The notes: generated by a model not told the origin, from the letters alone. 64,000 bases of DNA from CAZKUR01 sp964556005 (GCA_964556005.1 CAZKUR010000006.1:1-64000); one strand, 5' to 3'. Positions 44,060 to 53,135 are shown, counted from the stretch's first letter. Translations and numbers: made by a program.

Positions 44060-44497
44060 ATGAAGAAATTTAATTTTACTATTCAAGGCAACAAGTACGA
44101 AGTTGAAATTTTAAATATCGAAGATAACATTGCTGAAATAGACGTTAATGGTTCTGTTTATAATGTAGAAATAATGCAGGATGTAAAAACAACAAAAACT
44201 CCAAAACTTGTTCAGCCTAAAATTGAGCCGTCCGCAGAAAGCGGATTGAAAAAAACAAGCAAGCCTTCCGAGAAAAAAGGAGTCGGTATAATTAAAGCCC
44301 CGCTTCCGGGGACTATACTTAATGTTTTTGTGAATTCCGGTGATAAAGTAAATGTCGGAGATAGGCTATTAATAATGGAAGCAATGAAGATGGAAAACAA
44401 TATAAACGCCGATGCTAACGGAACTATAATAGATGTAAAAGTGAAAGTGGGAGATTCTGTATTGGAAAGCGATGTATTAGTTGAGATAGGGAGATAA
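44060..44497 (+). CDS. mmdC: Biotin carboxyl carrier subunit
   Basis: A 145-residue biotin protein. The C-terminal biotinyl domain carries the modification motif EAMKMENN, with Lys as the biotin attachment site; a Pro/Lys-rich linker (residues about 55-80) joins it to a small N-terminal domain. It shuttles carboxyl groups from MmdA to the membrane MmdB. It has 2 bp to the next gene, typical of this operon type. Confidence 0.93.
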   Translation: MKKFNFTIQGNKYEVEILNIEDNIAEIDVNGSVYNVEIMQDVKTTKTPKLVQPKIEPSAESGLKKTSKPSEKKGVGIIKAPLPGTILNVFVNSGDKVNVGDRLLIMEAMKMENNINADANGTIIDVKVKVGDSVLESDVLVEIGR

Positions 44498-44499
44498 CG

Positions 44500-45645
44500 A
44501 TGGAAGGTCTTTATCAATTTCTGGAATTCACTGGTTTTGCAAATGTAACAACCGGGCATATTATAATGATCTGTATCGGGTTGATTTTTATTTATTTAGG
44601 AATTAAAAAAGAATATGAACCGTTATTGTTGGTACCGATTGGTTTCGGAATACTTGTCGGAAATATTCCCTTTGTTGAGAATGTCGGATTACAATTAGGA
44701 ATATATGAAAACGGCAGTGTAATGAATTATCTTTACTACGGCGTGTTAAAAGGAATTTATCCGCCGTTAATATTTTTAGGTATCGGTGCGATGACGGACT
44801 TCTCCGCATTAATCTCAAATCCTAAATTGTTGCTGCTTGGTGCAGCCGCACAAGTAGGAATATTTTTTACATTCACAAGTGCACTTGCACTTGGTTTTAC
44901 ACAGCAGCAAGCGGCATCCATCGGAATTATCGGCGGTGCAGACGGACCGACGGCAATTTTTCTTTCTTCAAGACTTGCCCCTGAGTTAATCGGTCCAATC
45001 GCAATTGCAGCGTATTCTTATATGGCATTGGTTCCGGTTATCCAACCACCAATAATGAAACTTCTTACTTCAAAAAAAGAACGGCTTATAAGAATGAAGC
45101 CCCCGCGAGCAGTATCTAAAGTTGAAAAAATTATTTTCCCGATTATAGGTTTTATTCTTACCACTTTTATTTCACCAGGCGCTTTACCGTTATTAGGGAT
45201 GTTATTTTTCGGAAATATTTTAAAGGAATCCGGTGTAACCAAAAGATTAGGCGACACTGCAAAATCTTCGTTGATTGATATTGTAACAATAATGTTAGGA
45301 TTAACCGTTGGGGCATCAACACAGGCAACCATCTTTTTAACTCCCCAGTCTTTGCTGATATTTGTTTTAGGAGCAATCTCATTTGCAATTGCTACTGCAG
45401 GCGGAGTGATATTTGCAAAAGTAATGAATTTATTTTTAAAGGAAGGAAATAAAATAAATCCGCTAATCGGCTCTGCTGGAGTTTCCGCTGTACCCGATAG
45501 TGCACGTGTCTCGCAATTGATGGGATTAAAAGAAGATTCAACCAACCATTTATTAATGCATGCAATGGCTCCAAATGTAGCCGGGGTAATAGGCAGCGCG
45601 GTTGCTGCAGGAATTTTAATGGGATTCTTAATGCATTTGCTTTAA
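44500..45645 (+). CDS. mmdB: Na+-pumping decarboxylase beta subunit (OadB/MmdB)
   Basis: A 381-residue membrane protein that decarboxylates carboxybiotin and pumps Na+ out. The key motifs of the family are intact: GGADGPTAIF with the essential Asp, AAYSYMALVPVIQPP with the Tyr, and NPLIGSAGVSAVPDSARVSQ, which carries the Asn, Gly, Ser and Arg of the ion site. About nine hydrophobic segments are seen. It ends the cluster; a short TTCTC/GAGAA hairpin lies downstream at 45691-45705 but has no strong T-run. Oxaloacetate decarboxylase is a possible alternative, but the gene context favours methylmalonyl-CoA. Confidence 0.93.
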   Translation: MEGLYQFLEFTGFANVTTGHIIMICIGLIFIYLGIKKEYEPLLLVPIGFGILVGNIPFVENVGLQLGIYENGSVMNYLYYGVLKGIYPPLIFLGIGAMTDFSALISNPKLLLLGAAAQVGIFFTFTSALALGFTQQQAASIGIIGGADGPTAIFLSSRLAPELIGPIAIAAYSYMALVPVIQPPIMKLLTSKKERLIRMKPPRAVSKVEKIIFPIIGFILTTFISPGALPLLGMLFFGNILKESGVTKRLGDTAKSSLIDIVTIMLGLTVGASTQATIFLTPQSLLIFVLGAISFAIATAGGVIFAKVMNLFLKEGNKINPLIGSAGVSAVPDSARVSQLMGLKEDSTNHLLMHAMAPNVAGVIGSAVAAGILMGFLMHLL

Positions 45646-45827
45646 TAAAATAAAAACCGGTGTAACTATTTGTAAAGAAATAGCATAGCGTTCTCAAAAC
45701 GAGAAGAATAAAATTATTTTTCCCCAATATATATTTGACATTGCAACTGGCATATCAATTGGTTAATTTAATTTGTTTACGGGTGAGGGCCCAAAAAATA
45801 ATTTTATTTCTTAATAAGGGATCTTTT

Positions 45828-46403
45828 ATGCTGAAGACTATTTTCAATTCATTTAATTTTAAAGGAATTTTTGCAGTTATTTTTTCCTTCATTTTTATAG
45901 TTTTTCTTACAGTATTTTTATTTTCAAAATCAAACAAAAAAACGGACGGTAAACTTTATATCTGTATTAAAAACAATATTATTTACAAACAGGGATCGGA
46001 TATCCCACTAACCGGAAAAGTAATAGATACGATTAACACAAGAATAGTAGAATATAATGTAGTCAACGGATTAAAAAAAGGCGAGTTTAAAATAAAATTT
46101 CTAAACGGCATGTCTGAGGTTTCAGGGCACATAAATGATAATAAGAATATAGGTAAATGGTATTACTATTACCCAAACGGTCAGATTGAATCCGAAGGCT
46201 ATTTTAATAATGATGTAGTTACCGATAGATGGGTTTGGTATTTTATGAATGGTAAAATTAAACAGGAAGGTTATTATAAGAACGGCCTCAAAGAGGGAAC
46301 TTGGTCATTCTATAATGATTCAGGAATAATCCGAACCAAAATTTACTTTCATAAAGATAAAGTAATCCAAAAAATAAATTATTCGAAGACAAATGCTGTG
46401 TAA
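45828..46403 (+). CDS. MORN-2 repeat (YwqK-like) membrane-anchored protein
   Basis: A 191-residue protein with an N-terminal membrane segment (FAVIFSFIFIVFLTVFLF) and three to four MORN-2 repeats, the pattern G-x-W-x-Y-Y/F-x-x-G-x-I-x-x-E-G-x-Y-x-x, as in GKWYYYYPNGQIESEG and DRWVWYFMNGKIKQEG. Such proteins are often named YwqK antitoxins, but there is no toxin partner in sight, so no toxin-antitoxin role is claimed. The start is the ATG at 45828 behind AAGGGA; the frame is open further upstream without family match. Confidence 0.75.
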   Translation: MLKTIFNSFNFKGIFAVIFSFIFIVFLTVFLFSKSNKKTDGKLYICIKNNIIYKQGSDIPLTGKVIDTINTRIVEYNVVNGLKKGEFKIKFLNGMSEVSGHINDNKNIGKWYYYYPNGQIESEGYFNNDVVTDRWVWYFMNGKIKQEGYYKNGLKEGTWSFYNDSGIIRTKIYFHKDKVIQKINYSKTNAV

Positions 46404-46423
46404 GCTAAAAAGAGCCGCGAAAA

Positions 46424-47215
46424 TTAAAGAACATTTTTCAGCAAATCTTCGGCTGTATTTTCCATCCACTTTTTATGAAAGAGGACCCATTTATAAGTTC
46501 CTTCACTTTGCTTCTCCAAAACTTTCGGATCAAGCAGCGGAAGCAGGTGCATTTTTTTCTCGCCGATCTTAAATTCGTGAATATTCCCGTAATAACCGAA
46601 GTGAGAAACCCTAAACTTTTTATTATCGAATGAGTTTATAAACCAGCGAATCGGAGGATCGCCAAGAGTAATCAATATATTGGCTTTCGATTCGAGAATT
46701 TCATTCGTAATTTCAGCACGTCTTTGTTCGGTTACAAGTTCTTCTTTTATTTCCGTAGACGGAACACTTGGAGCAGGCAGATCGAACTGCTCGGACAGGC
46801 GTACATATCGTTTATTAGCTTTTCGCTGGCCTCTATTCATTAAACAGTGCGGAATCATCAAGGACATCCAGACATCACTCCTGTTTAAGCCCAGGGGACG
46901 AAGAATATACCTGTCTAATGCCCTACCTTGAATACCATTTATTTCCCGGCCCGCAGAAATTAACCGGCCGGCACTTTCGGGAACTTCGAGTTTATCGATA
47001 ATATCTTTAACTTCTTTTAAATCCCCTCTCCAAAAAATTTCCGGCTCACTGGCAACAGGCAATGCTCTAACAACAGGCCTCCCATCTGCCGAAATCCATC
47101 TTACATGAACGGAATCCGAATAAATGCCTAATACAAATATTTTTTTGGGGTTTCTGTTTTCCTGGAATACTCTTTTAACCGGTTCCCCAAATGGAAAAGT
47201 TCCTAGACTTGACAT
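46424..47215 (-). CDS. Uracil-DNA glycosylase-like protein (tentative)
   Basis: A 263-residue soluble protein whose layout resembles the uracil-DNA glycosylase superfamily. It shows an N-terminal strand with a G-x-Y motif (IFVLGIYSDSVHVRW), a middle strand ANILITLGDPPIRWF and a C-terminal strand HLLPLLDPKVL where the family has the H-P-S motif. The catalytic residues of classic UDG families are not clearly present, so it may be an inactive or differently acting member. It is convergent with the MORN gene. A profile search would decide. Confidence 0.45.
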   Translation of the reverse strand: MSSLGTFPFGEPVKRVFQENRNPKKIFVLGIYSDSVHVRWISADGRPVVRALPVASEPEIFWRGDLKEVKDIIDKLEVPESAGRLISAGREINGIQGRALDRYILRPLGLNRSDVWMSLMIPHCLMNRGQRKANKRYVRLSEQFDLPAPSVPSTEIKEELVTEQRRAEITNEILESKANILITLGDPPIRWFINSFDNKKFRVSHFGYYGNIHEFKIGEKKMHLLPLLDPKVLEKQSEGTYKWVLFHKKWMENTAEDLLKNVL

Positions 47216-47736
47216 CCTTATTTTTTCTCCTGAATTATTTTTTGTACACGTATGATAATGAATTTATAATGAGGCTCCCATCCCCTAAGCCTAAAATTCC
47301 TTTTTTATAATTAAAATATTGAAATTTATGATTATGTAATACTAAAATAACTGTTTAATATATAGCTTACAAATAAAATGAAATAAATTCAGAAATAATA
47401 TCTTGAATAAATACTAATAACTATAAATTTATTCAAAATCACAATAATTTTTTCAAATCAAATCTAAATAGCTTGTCTATTCGAAGTTTGCGAAATATTT
47501 ATTTTGGTAAATTCTAAAACCAGACTTATTCTTTTAATTAATATAGGAATAAAATTAATAACCTGAGAAACAAGTCAAAATTTAAAATTCCTAATTTATT
47601 TTCGCCTATTGTGCTGTATTTATATTTATTGTAAAAAATAAGAGAGTTTATTTTAATATGATAATAAAAATATATATAAAGTACCAATTAACTAACCAAA
47701 TTATTTTGATTTTCTGATTTTAAAAGTATATCTTTC

Positions 47737-47819
47737 GTGTGTCCGTTCAGGTGTGTCCCCCCATCACATCTGATGGTCAAAGGACAAAACCCGGTGTTAC
47801 CCAAACATCGGGTTTTTTT
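47737..47819 (+). ncRNA. Orphan structured RNA candidate ending in an intrinsic terminator
   Basis: GTGTGTCC occurs twice (47737-47744 and 47751-47758). The TGTCC of the second copy (47754-47758) can pair with GGACA at 47782-47786, enclosing a perfect 6-bp hairpin CCATCA-CATC-TGATGG (47761-47776). A strong terminator follows directly. The first TGTCC (47740-47744) could compete for the same GGACA, so a two-state fold is possible. No gene lies upstream on this strand for more than 500 bases, so the transcript would be non-coding. It does not match any riboswitch class that I can recognise. Expression is unproven. Confidence 0.5.
47786..47819 (+). terminator. Strong intrinsic terminator without an upstream gene
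   Basis: CCCGGTGTT (47790-47798) pairs with AACATCGGG (47804-47812) over a 5-base loop with one G-T wobble, extended by A-T pairs at the base, and runs into seven Ts (47813-47819). There is no + strand gene upstream. Confidence 0.8.
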
Positions 47820-48401
47820 GTTTTACTAAATTTATTATCGTAAGACAATTGAGACCAACCTGAATGAATTATAAAAACACTCATGGAAAAGTTCAATAAA
47901 TCTCTTCATGTAAAACATTAAGCTGAAATTATAAGCGGATGAGCAAACTTTGTACTTACTGTTATGGAACTGCCGCCATTTCGATAAATATCAATAATCG
48001 TTCGATCATATTTTTACAGCTTGTTAATAAATCAGTTTATTATACTTTGTTTTATTGAACTATAAACTTAAATCTCCCAAAAGTGTCCGTGACTTTACTC
48101 ACATTTGATTTATGGGTTGCATGTTAGATTTCTAAAATTATTCACTGTCAATGTAAATTGCTGACTAATTTAAAATTTTTTGTTCTTAAGATATTAGAAT
48201 ATGGTTTTCAAAATGATTAATCTATTTTGTCCAATGCAGATGCAAGAATGAAAACAGTAAATGCTTTTTTGATCGTTCTCTCATTTCCACTTTAAGTCTG
48301 TATCTGTCGAACCTGGTAAAGACAAATTACTAACACGCACAGTAAATTCTCTAACGCTATAAATTCATTCGTGTTCATCAAATTTATTAATAGGAGACGT
48401 A

Positions 48402-49166
48402 ATGTATATCTTAACTAAAATTTCGATTAGTTTTTTGATCTTGTCTTTTTTTTGTGCCGGCAATATTTTTTTATTAGCTCAAACTCCACCCTACACAGAA
48501 CTATCTACCGATATTGTTTGGTCTCCAGGTAATTTAATTACTGTAGGAGATATTGCTGCTGCTTTTGAGAATGCTCGCACTGTGGAGAATGCCCAGCTTG
48601 GAACGAACTTACCAACAACTTTTATTATGCCGTCACAATCCAAATGGGACGAAATGACTAACAGTGAAAAGGCATTGTTTATAATAAACGCAGAGCGTGT
48701 CGTAAGGGGACTTCTTCCATTCGGCGCTGTAAGCAGTAAAATTGTAACGATTTCACAAGACTACGCAGATTTTTTATTAGCGAACAATGTATTTGATCAT
48801 ACTGAAAATGGAACGCCAACAGATCGTCTAAATGGGGATACTGCAATTAATGGTTGTGAAGAAAAAGGGTATTTCTATGGACCAGAATGCCTTGCTGCAT
48901 ATGTACAATCTGATGGAACAGTTCCTCTCCCTGTAGAACGAGCAGTCTATGGTTGGATTTATGTTGACTCCGGATCATCATGGGGACATCGCAATACTTG
49001 CTTTGCTTTATTTAATAACGACTACGGATCGTCTTCTGATGAAGGATTTATTGGAGTAGGTCTAGCTACCGGAGGTCCATGGAGCGGTTTTGGTGATAAA
49101 TGGCCTGTAGCAGCAATTGTAGTATTCGATTTTGTCGATCCTTGCCCTACCTCAACTTTACCGTAA
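48402..49166 (+). CDS. Secreted CAP/SCP-domain protein, C-terminal tail lost
   Basis: A 254-residue exported protein. A signal peptide (ISFLILSFFCAGNIFLLAQ) is followed by a CAP/SCP-type domain: FIINAERVVRGLLPFGAV carries the N-x-x-R pattern, VFDHTENGTPTDRL the conserved His and Arg, and WGHRNTCFALFNNDYG the second half. Cysteines suggest disulfides in the exported form. TAGGAGA precedes the ATG. The protein ends at TLP, and the codons that would normally continue into a T9SS-linked domain appear just after in another frame (49163-49364). A frameshift therefore probably removed its sorting tail. The biochemical role of the family is unclear. Confidence 0.75.
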   Translation: MYILTKISISFLILSFFCAGNIFLLAQTPPYTELSTDIVWSPGNLITVGDIAAAFENARTVENAQLGTNLPTTFIMPSQSKWDEMTNSEKALFIINAERVVRGLLPFGAVSSKIVTISQDYADFLLANNVFDHTENGTPTDRLNGDTAINGCEEKGYFYGPECLAAYVQSDGTVPLPVERAVYGWIYVDSGSSWGHRNTCFALFNNDYGSSSDEGFIGVGLATGGPWSGFGDKWPVAAIVVFDFVDPCPTSTLP

Positions 49167-49364
49167 AACTTAATTCTTATAACGCTTATCTAATTTGGAG
49201 CAAAGTAGAATTGAACTTGCACACATCAGCTAAAGTTAATAAGTATGGATTCAACATTGAATTTTAGCAAACAACAATAAGGAGATTGGACAAAAATAGG
49301 ATTTGTAAGTAGATATGAGGATAGTAATTCACCAAAGAATTATTCTTTTACAAATAATTCAGTG
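49163..49364 (+). pseudogene. Decayed T9SS-associated domain, lost C-terminus of the CAP protein
   Basis: One frame off the CAP stop, the codons from 49163 read VKLNSYNAYLIWSKVEL and then KVNKYGFNIEF before a TAG at 49265. From 49281 a third frame reads GDWTKIGFVSRYEDSNSPK and then NYSFTNNSV. This is the pattern of the domain that precedes T9SS sorting tails in this group; the intact homologue inside this window (protein at 51639) has LPVELTSF...NNSGFEIQR...FKSIGFVKGSG...YSYND. At least two frameshifts and one stop are needed, and the rest of the domain and the NYPNPFNP tail are missing. The remaining bases to 49653 show only a repeated CTAAAGCTTAC and no gene. Confidence 0.7.
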
Positions 49365-49653
49365 AGAAATTTAATCAACTTATTTCAAACAAAAAATATG
49401 TTATTGATTAATTTGATTAACGCCGGTAACAGCATATTAAAATAAGCTAAAGCTTACTTTGTTTTTTATTTTAATTCACAAACTAAAGCTTACAAATTTT
49501 TGTTTGTTAACTTTAATTATAAACTTAACTTGGAGGTTCAGCTACAAGAATATTCTTATTTTTCACAAAGATTTTAAAAGGTTTGAACTATTAGTAAAGA
49601 TATTATAATAAATTTAAGGGTGTTTTAACTCTCTGCCTGAGCAATAGAGAACA

Positions 49654-51018
49654 CTACCATGTTTTTCTAACCGGGTGAGCTTCGGTATTAAAAATAACTT
49701 TATTTAAATTTAATCTATTGGGTGGTGCAAATAATAAGTACAAATATTTTAAAGTTTCTGCAAGGAAAAAGCTTTCCATATTATCATTCTTTCCTTTTGT
49801 TATTACACTTTTTAGAGAAGCATATCCCTCTTCAATACGACAATATTTAATTAAGTTTTTAAGGAAAGTCACACCCATTTCAAGGTAACGGTTATCATGA
49901 GTAAAGAAATACAAATAGTAAGCAGATTCAATTATTTCCGGCCGCAGGTAATATTCCGGATAAATAACTTTCATTGTTGAGTAATCAATTTCTTCCGGCT
50001 CGATACCATATAAATTCCACATCTTAAATGAAGATTCCTGTAAACTTTTTGCTCTAGCAATATCTCCGGATAGGGTTAAAACAGCAGGGAAAAATGCATC
50101 CAACGCACCATAATAAGTAGAGATTCGTTTTCCTGTGTACATATTAGCCTGGCAGAACCACAATCCATTTGAAGTACTATCAGCAAGATATTTATTTACG
50201 GCAGCGATGCTGGTTTTCCACATATTTTCGCAGTCTTTATCATCGAACAAACGCCATGATTTTAAAAGATATTCATAATAAGAATCAATGCCTCCACTGA
50301 TATGACTGGTTGAGTCAATCCACTTACCTGTTTCAACATTTATAGTTGAACCAACCAAACCAATAGGCGAACGCCTGTTAAATAATTCAACAAGAGCTTT
50401 CTTAGCTTTCCTATAATAAATTGGATTGCCTGTTAATTTACTGAGAGTCCCGAATTCGATTAGCAGAGTGCCGATTTCTGCCGGATTACTAATTTTCCCG
50501 CGGACTTTTCCTGTTTTAAGATTAACAAACATATAAGGCATTCCGGTCGGAGAATTGAAAACCGGGAGCAGCCTGTTACCCAAATCTTCAGCAAGGTTTA
50601 ATAGTCGTTTATCATTATTAATCTGATATGTGCTTAACAAACCGCCTAAAAGACGAATTGTAATTTCAAAATTTTTTACATAAATATCTTTATCAAAAGA
50701 TAAATTTTCAGCAACATAATTTTCTGTTGAATCGGCATCATTCTTCAAACCCATAATGTACATAACATCCATTGCATCGACAGGAGTCATCAATAAAGAT
50801 TTTCCATACCAATCATTGTAGCTTTTGCTGAGAGGTTTTAATTCATCATGTCCCCATGCATATTTTTTATATGCTTCCCAGGCATGCAGAAATTCTTTTT
50901 TTACTTTTTCAGCAATTTCCGGTTTCTTTTTATCTAATAAATTTAAAACATTCTGAGGATAAAATGATTTGGAAATAATTAGAAGATAAAAGCAAATCAG
51001 TAGTATGATATTTTTCAT
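49654..51018 (-). CDS. Glycoside hydrolase family 47 (alpha-1,2-mannosidase-like)
   Basis: A 454-residue exported enzyme with a signal peptide (IILLICFYLLIISKSFYPQ). Family GH47 motifs run along the whole protein: YAWGHDELKPLSKSYNDWYG, FEITIRLLGGLLSTYQ, GGIDSYYEYLLKSW, YGALDAFFPAVL, RPEIIESAYYLY and the ending FNTEAHPVRKTW. Acidic residues at about 118, 245 and 361 correspond to the catalytic/water-binding acids of human ER mannosidase I, and Thr at about 445 to its Ca2+ ligand. GH47 trims alpha-1,2-linked mannose; it is mainly eukaryotic, with scattered bacterial members. It stands alone, with no other sugar-degrading gene beside it. Confidence 0.88.
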   Translation of the reverse strand: MKNIILLICFYLLIISKSFYPQNVLNLLDKKKPEIAEKVKKEFLHAWEAYKKYAWGHDELKPLSKSYNDWYGKSLLMTPVDAMDVMYIMGLKNDADSTENYVAENLSFDKDIYVKNFEITIRLLGGLLSTYQINNDKRLLNLAEDLGNRLLPVFNSPTGMPYMFVNLKTGKVRGKISNPAEIGTLLIEFGTLSKLTGNPIYYRKAKKALVELFNRRSPIGLVGSTINVETGKWIDSTSHISGGIDSYYEYLLKSWRLFDDKDCENMWKTSIAAVNKYLADSTSNGLWFCQANMYTGKRISTYYGALDAFFPAVLTLSGDIARAKSLQESSFKMWNLYGIEPEEIDYSTMKVIYPEYYLRPEIIESAYYLYFFTHDNRYLEMGVTFLKNLIKYCRIEEGYASLKSVITKGKNDNMESFFLAETLKYLYLLFAPPNRLNLNKVIFNTEAHPVRKTW

Positions 51019-51638
51019 AAAATATTTAAACTGTTTATAAAAATGAAAGCCTCAACAAATTTATAAACCCCAATTTATAACTAATTATTTATTTTAACAA
51101 TTTATTATGATAGGATTATTGTTTTAAAATATAAAATCCTCCGCTTAATTCGCATTAAAATTTATCAGAAAACGATTTATATCTTCCTGCAATTAATTAA
51201 TAATCCAATTAAACTCTTCTATTTGCAAAAGTAATTTTTTATTGATTGCTTCAAGTTGATAAAACAGATTATAATATATTACTAATGTTAACTCCTTTTT
51301 TGCTGCAGTTGTGGTAGGCAGGTTCTCTGAGTACTATAAGTAAAAAATTATAAATGAATAATTTGTTTGAACCGGTTTTTTTATTAGGAATAAGGAAGAT
51401 TTGAAACATTAAACATCCCGGCCGTTTGCTTTTACCAAAAACGGTGAGGTTGTGTTTAATTTTTTTGACCCGTGTTTAGTTTACCGTCCTTTTGCAGGTG
51501 GATTACTGAAAGAAAAGACGACTTAAATATTCTTGAACGTCCCAAAGACTTTTTATATAAAACAAAAAATATAAATATATCTCGTCCTTAATTTTCCTAT
51601 ATTAAGCACCGTTTTTTTTTAATTATTGAAACACAACC
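51019..51638. other. Gene-free region upstream of the endonuclease/phosphatase gene
   Basis: About 620 AT-rich bases between two divergent genes. A 35-codon open stretch at about 51414-51525 (containing RPFAFTKNGEVVF) is too short to call. No terminator or RNA gene is recognised; it must contain the promoters for both flanking genes. Confidence 0.5.
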
Positions 51639-53135
51639 ATGAAAACTGTCTACAGAATACTTACTATATCAACTCTATTCATGAGTTCCCTATTCCCACA
51701 GTCCACATACACACTGATGGACTACAACCTGCTCAATTACCCCGGCAGCAACTCAAGCACCCGCAATCCGTACTTTAAACAGACATTAACATATACCCAG
51801 CCTGACATTCTTGTAGTTGAAGAAATAAATTCACAAGCAGGCGTTAATGAATTCTTAAATAATGTACTTATTCCGGTTAATTCCGATTATGCTTCAGGCA
51901 CATTCATTGACGGCCCCGATACCGACAGCGAAATATTTTTCAAAAGCAGCCTATTTACTTTTATAAGCAATACAGCCATATCAACTGAACTGAGAAATAT
52001 ATACGAATTCAAAATCTACAATAACCAAACGCTCGATACCCTGATTATTTTTTCAGTTCACTTAAAAGCAAGCTCCGGCACCGACAACGAACAAAAAAGA
52101 GCTTTAGAAGTTAATAACCTAAGGCAGGTAACAAACGCTTTGCCTCCCGGCAGTAATTTCATAGTATGTGGCGACTTCAATATTTATGGCTCCGGTGAAC
52201 CAGCATATCAAGCTCTTCTAAACCAGGATTTCCCGGGCTACTTTATCGATCCGTTTGTCCTTTCAGGTACCTGGAACAATGCCGCTTACGCCTCTTATCA
52301 CACTCAATCTACAAGAACACGCGCGTTCGGAGGCGGTGCAACCGGCGGATTGGACGACCGCTTCGATATGATTCTTTATTCGCAAGCCGTCAGTGACCCC
52401 GGCGGAATCAGGTACATCGACAGTTTATTTACTGTGCTTGGCAACGACGGTAATCACTATAACGACTCAATTAACCAGCCTCCTAATACTGCCGTTCCAC
52501 AGTACATAGCAGATGCATTAGAATTTTCATCCGACCACCTGCCTGTTATTGCCGCATTTATTTTCGGAGATGGCTTGCCTGTCGAACTAACATCTTTTAA
52601 AGCTTCAGCAAATATAAATTCAGTCAGCTTAAATTGGACAACTTCCACCGAGACAAACAACTCCGGTTTCGAAATCCAGCGTAAGTTCAACAATGATAAA
52701 TTTAAAAGTATAGGGTTCGTAAAAGGATCCGGCACCAGCACAAAGCAAAACCTTTATTCGTATAACGACGAAAATCTACAACCTGGTGAATACCAATACC
52801 TGTTAAAGCAAGTCGATTTTGACGGTACTGCTTCCTTTTCAAAAACTGTAAGAGTTGATGTTTCGCCGGTTAATGGATTTGAATTGAGTCAGAATTATCC
52901 AAATCCGTTTAACCCAGCAACAACAATCAAATACAAAGTACCTTTAAAATCGTTTGTAACCATGAAAGTCTATGATATTTTAGGAAATGAAATTGCAACG
53001 CTAATAAATGAAGAAAAGCCGGCAGGAAGTTACGAAGTAAAATTTAATGCATCTTCCATAACATCAGGAATATATTTTTACAAGCTAACATTAGGCAGCT
53101 TTACTCAAGTTAAGAAGATGATACTATTGAAATAA
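51639..53135 (+). CDS. Endonuclease/exonuclease/phosphatase-fold protein with T9SS sorting tail
   Basis: A 498-residue secreted protein. After a signal peptide (MKTVYRILTISTLFMSSLFPQ), an EEP-fold domain spans about residues 25-310. It shows the metal-binding Glu in VVEEINSQAG, the VCGDFNIYGSGEP motif and the closing SSDHLPVIA with the catalytic Asp-His. Substrates in this fold include DNA and phospholipid or phosphate esters; which one is unclear. A fibronectin-like linker (VELTSFKAS...) and the tail LSQNYPNPFNPATTIKYKVP ending in KKMILLK form a type A T9SS sorting signal, so export by the type IX system is expected. A strong terminator follows. Confidence 0.88.
   Translation: MKTVYRILTISTLFMSSLFPQSTYTLMDYNLLNYPGSNSSTRNPYFKQTLTYTQPDILVVEEINSQAGVNEFLNNVLIPVNSDYASGTFIDGPDTDSEIFFKSSLFTFISNTAISTELRNIYEFKIYNNQTLDTLIIFSVHLKASSGTDNEQKRALEVNNLRQVTNALPPGSNFIVCGDFNIYGSGEPAYQALLNQDFPGYFIDPFVLSGTWNNAAYASYHTQSTRTRAFGGGATGGLDDRFDMILYSQAVSDPGGIRYIDSLFTVLGNDGNHYNDSINQPPNTAVPQYIADALEFSSDHLPVIAAFIFGDGLPVELTSFKASANINSVSLNWTTSTETNNSGFEIQRKFNNDKFKSIGFVKGSGTSTKQNLYSYNDENLQPGEYQYLLKQVDFDGTASFSKTVRVDVSPVNGFELSQNYPNPFNPATTIKYKVPLKSFVTMKVYDILGNEIATLINEEKPAGSYEVKFNASSITSGIYFYKLTLGSFTQVKKMILLK

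Larger units (their letters stand above)
47216..48401. other. Long gene-free region with one structured RNA candidate
   Basis: Nearly 1.2 kb of AT-rich sequence with no credible gene on either strand. It holds the hairpins and strong terminator at 47737-47819 described separately. The rest shows no repeat, tRNA or recognisable remnant. A GGAG-containing ribosome-binding site precedes the CAP gene at its right end. Confidence 0.7.

Noticed and set aside
45828..46403. A YwqK toxin-antitoxin system
   Set aside because: The MORN-repeat protein has a membrane anchor and there is no partner gene; the YwqK name alone does not support such a role.
47737..47819. Assignment of the structured RNA to a known class (fluoride, guanidine, SRP or 6S RNA)
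   Set aside because: Conserved sequence elements of these classes are not present in the right order.
51414..51525. A 35-codon stretch containing RPFAFTKNGEVVF as a possible gene or phage remnant
   Set aside because: It is too short, has no start or ribosome-binding site, and its resemblance to phage proteins is too vague to support.
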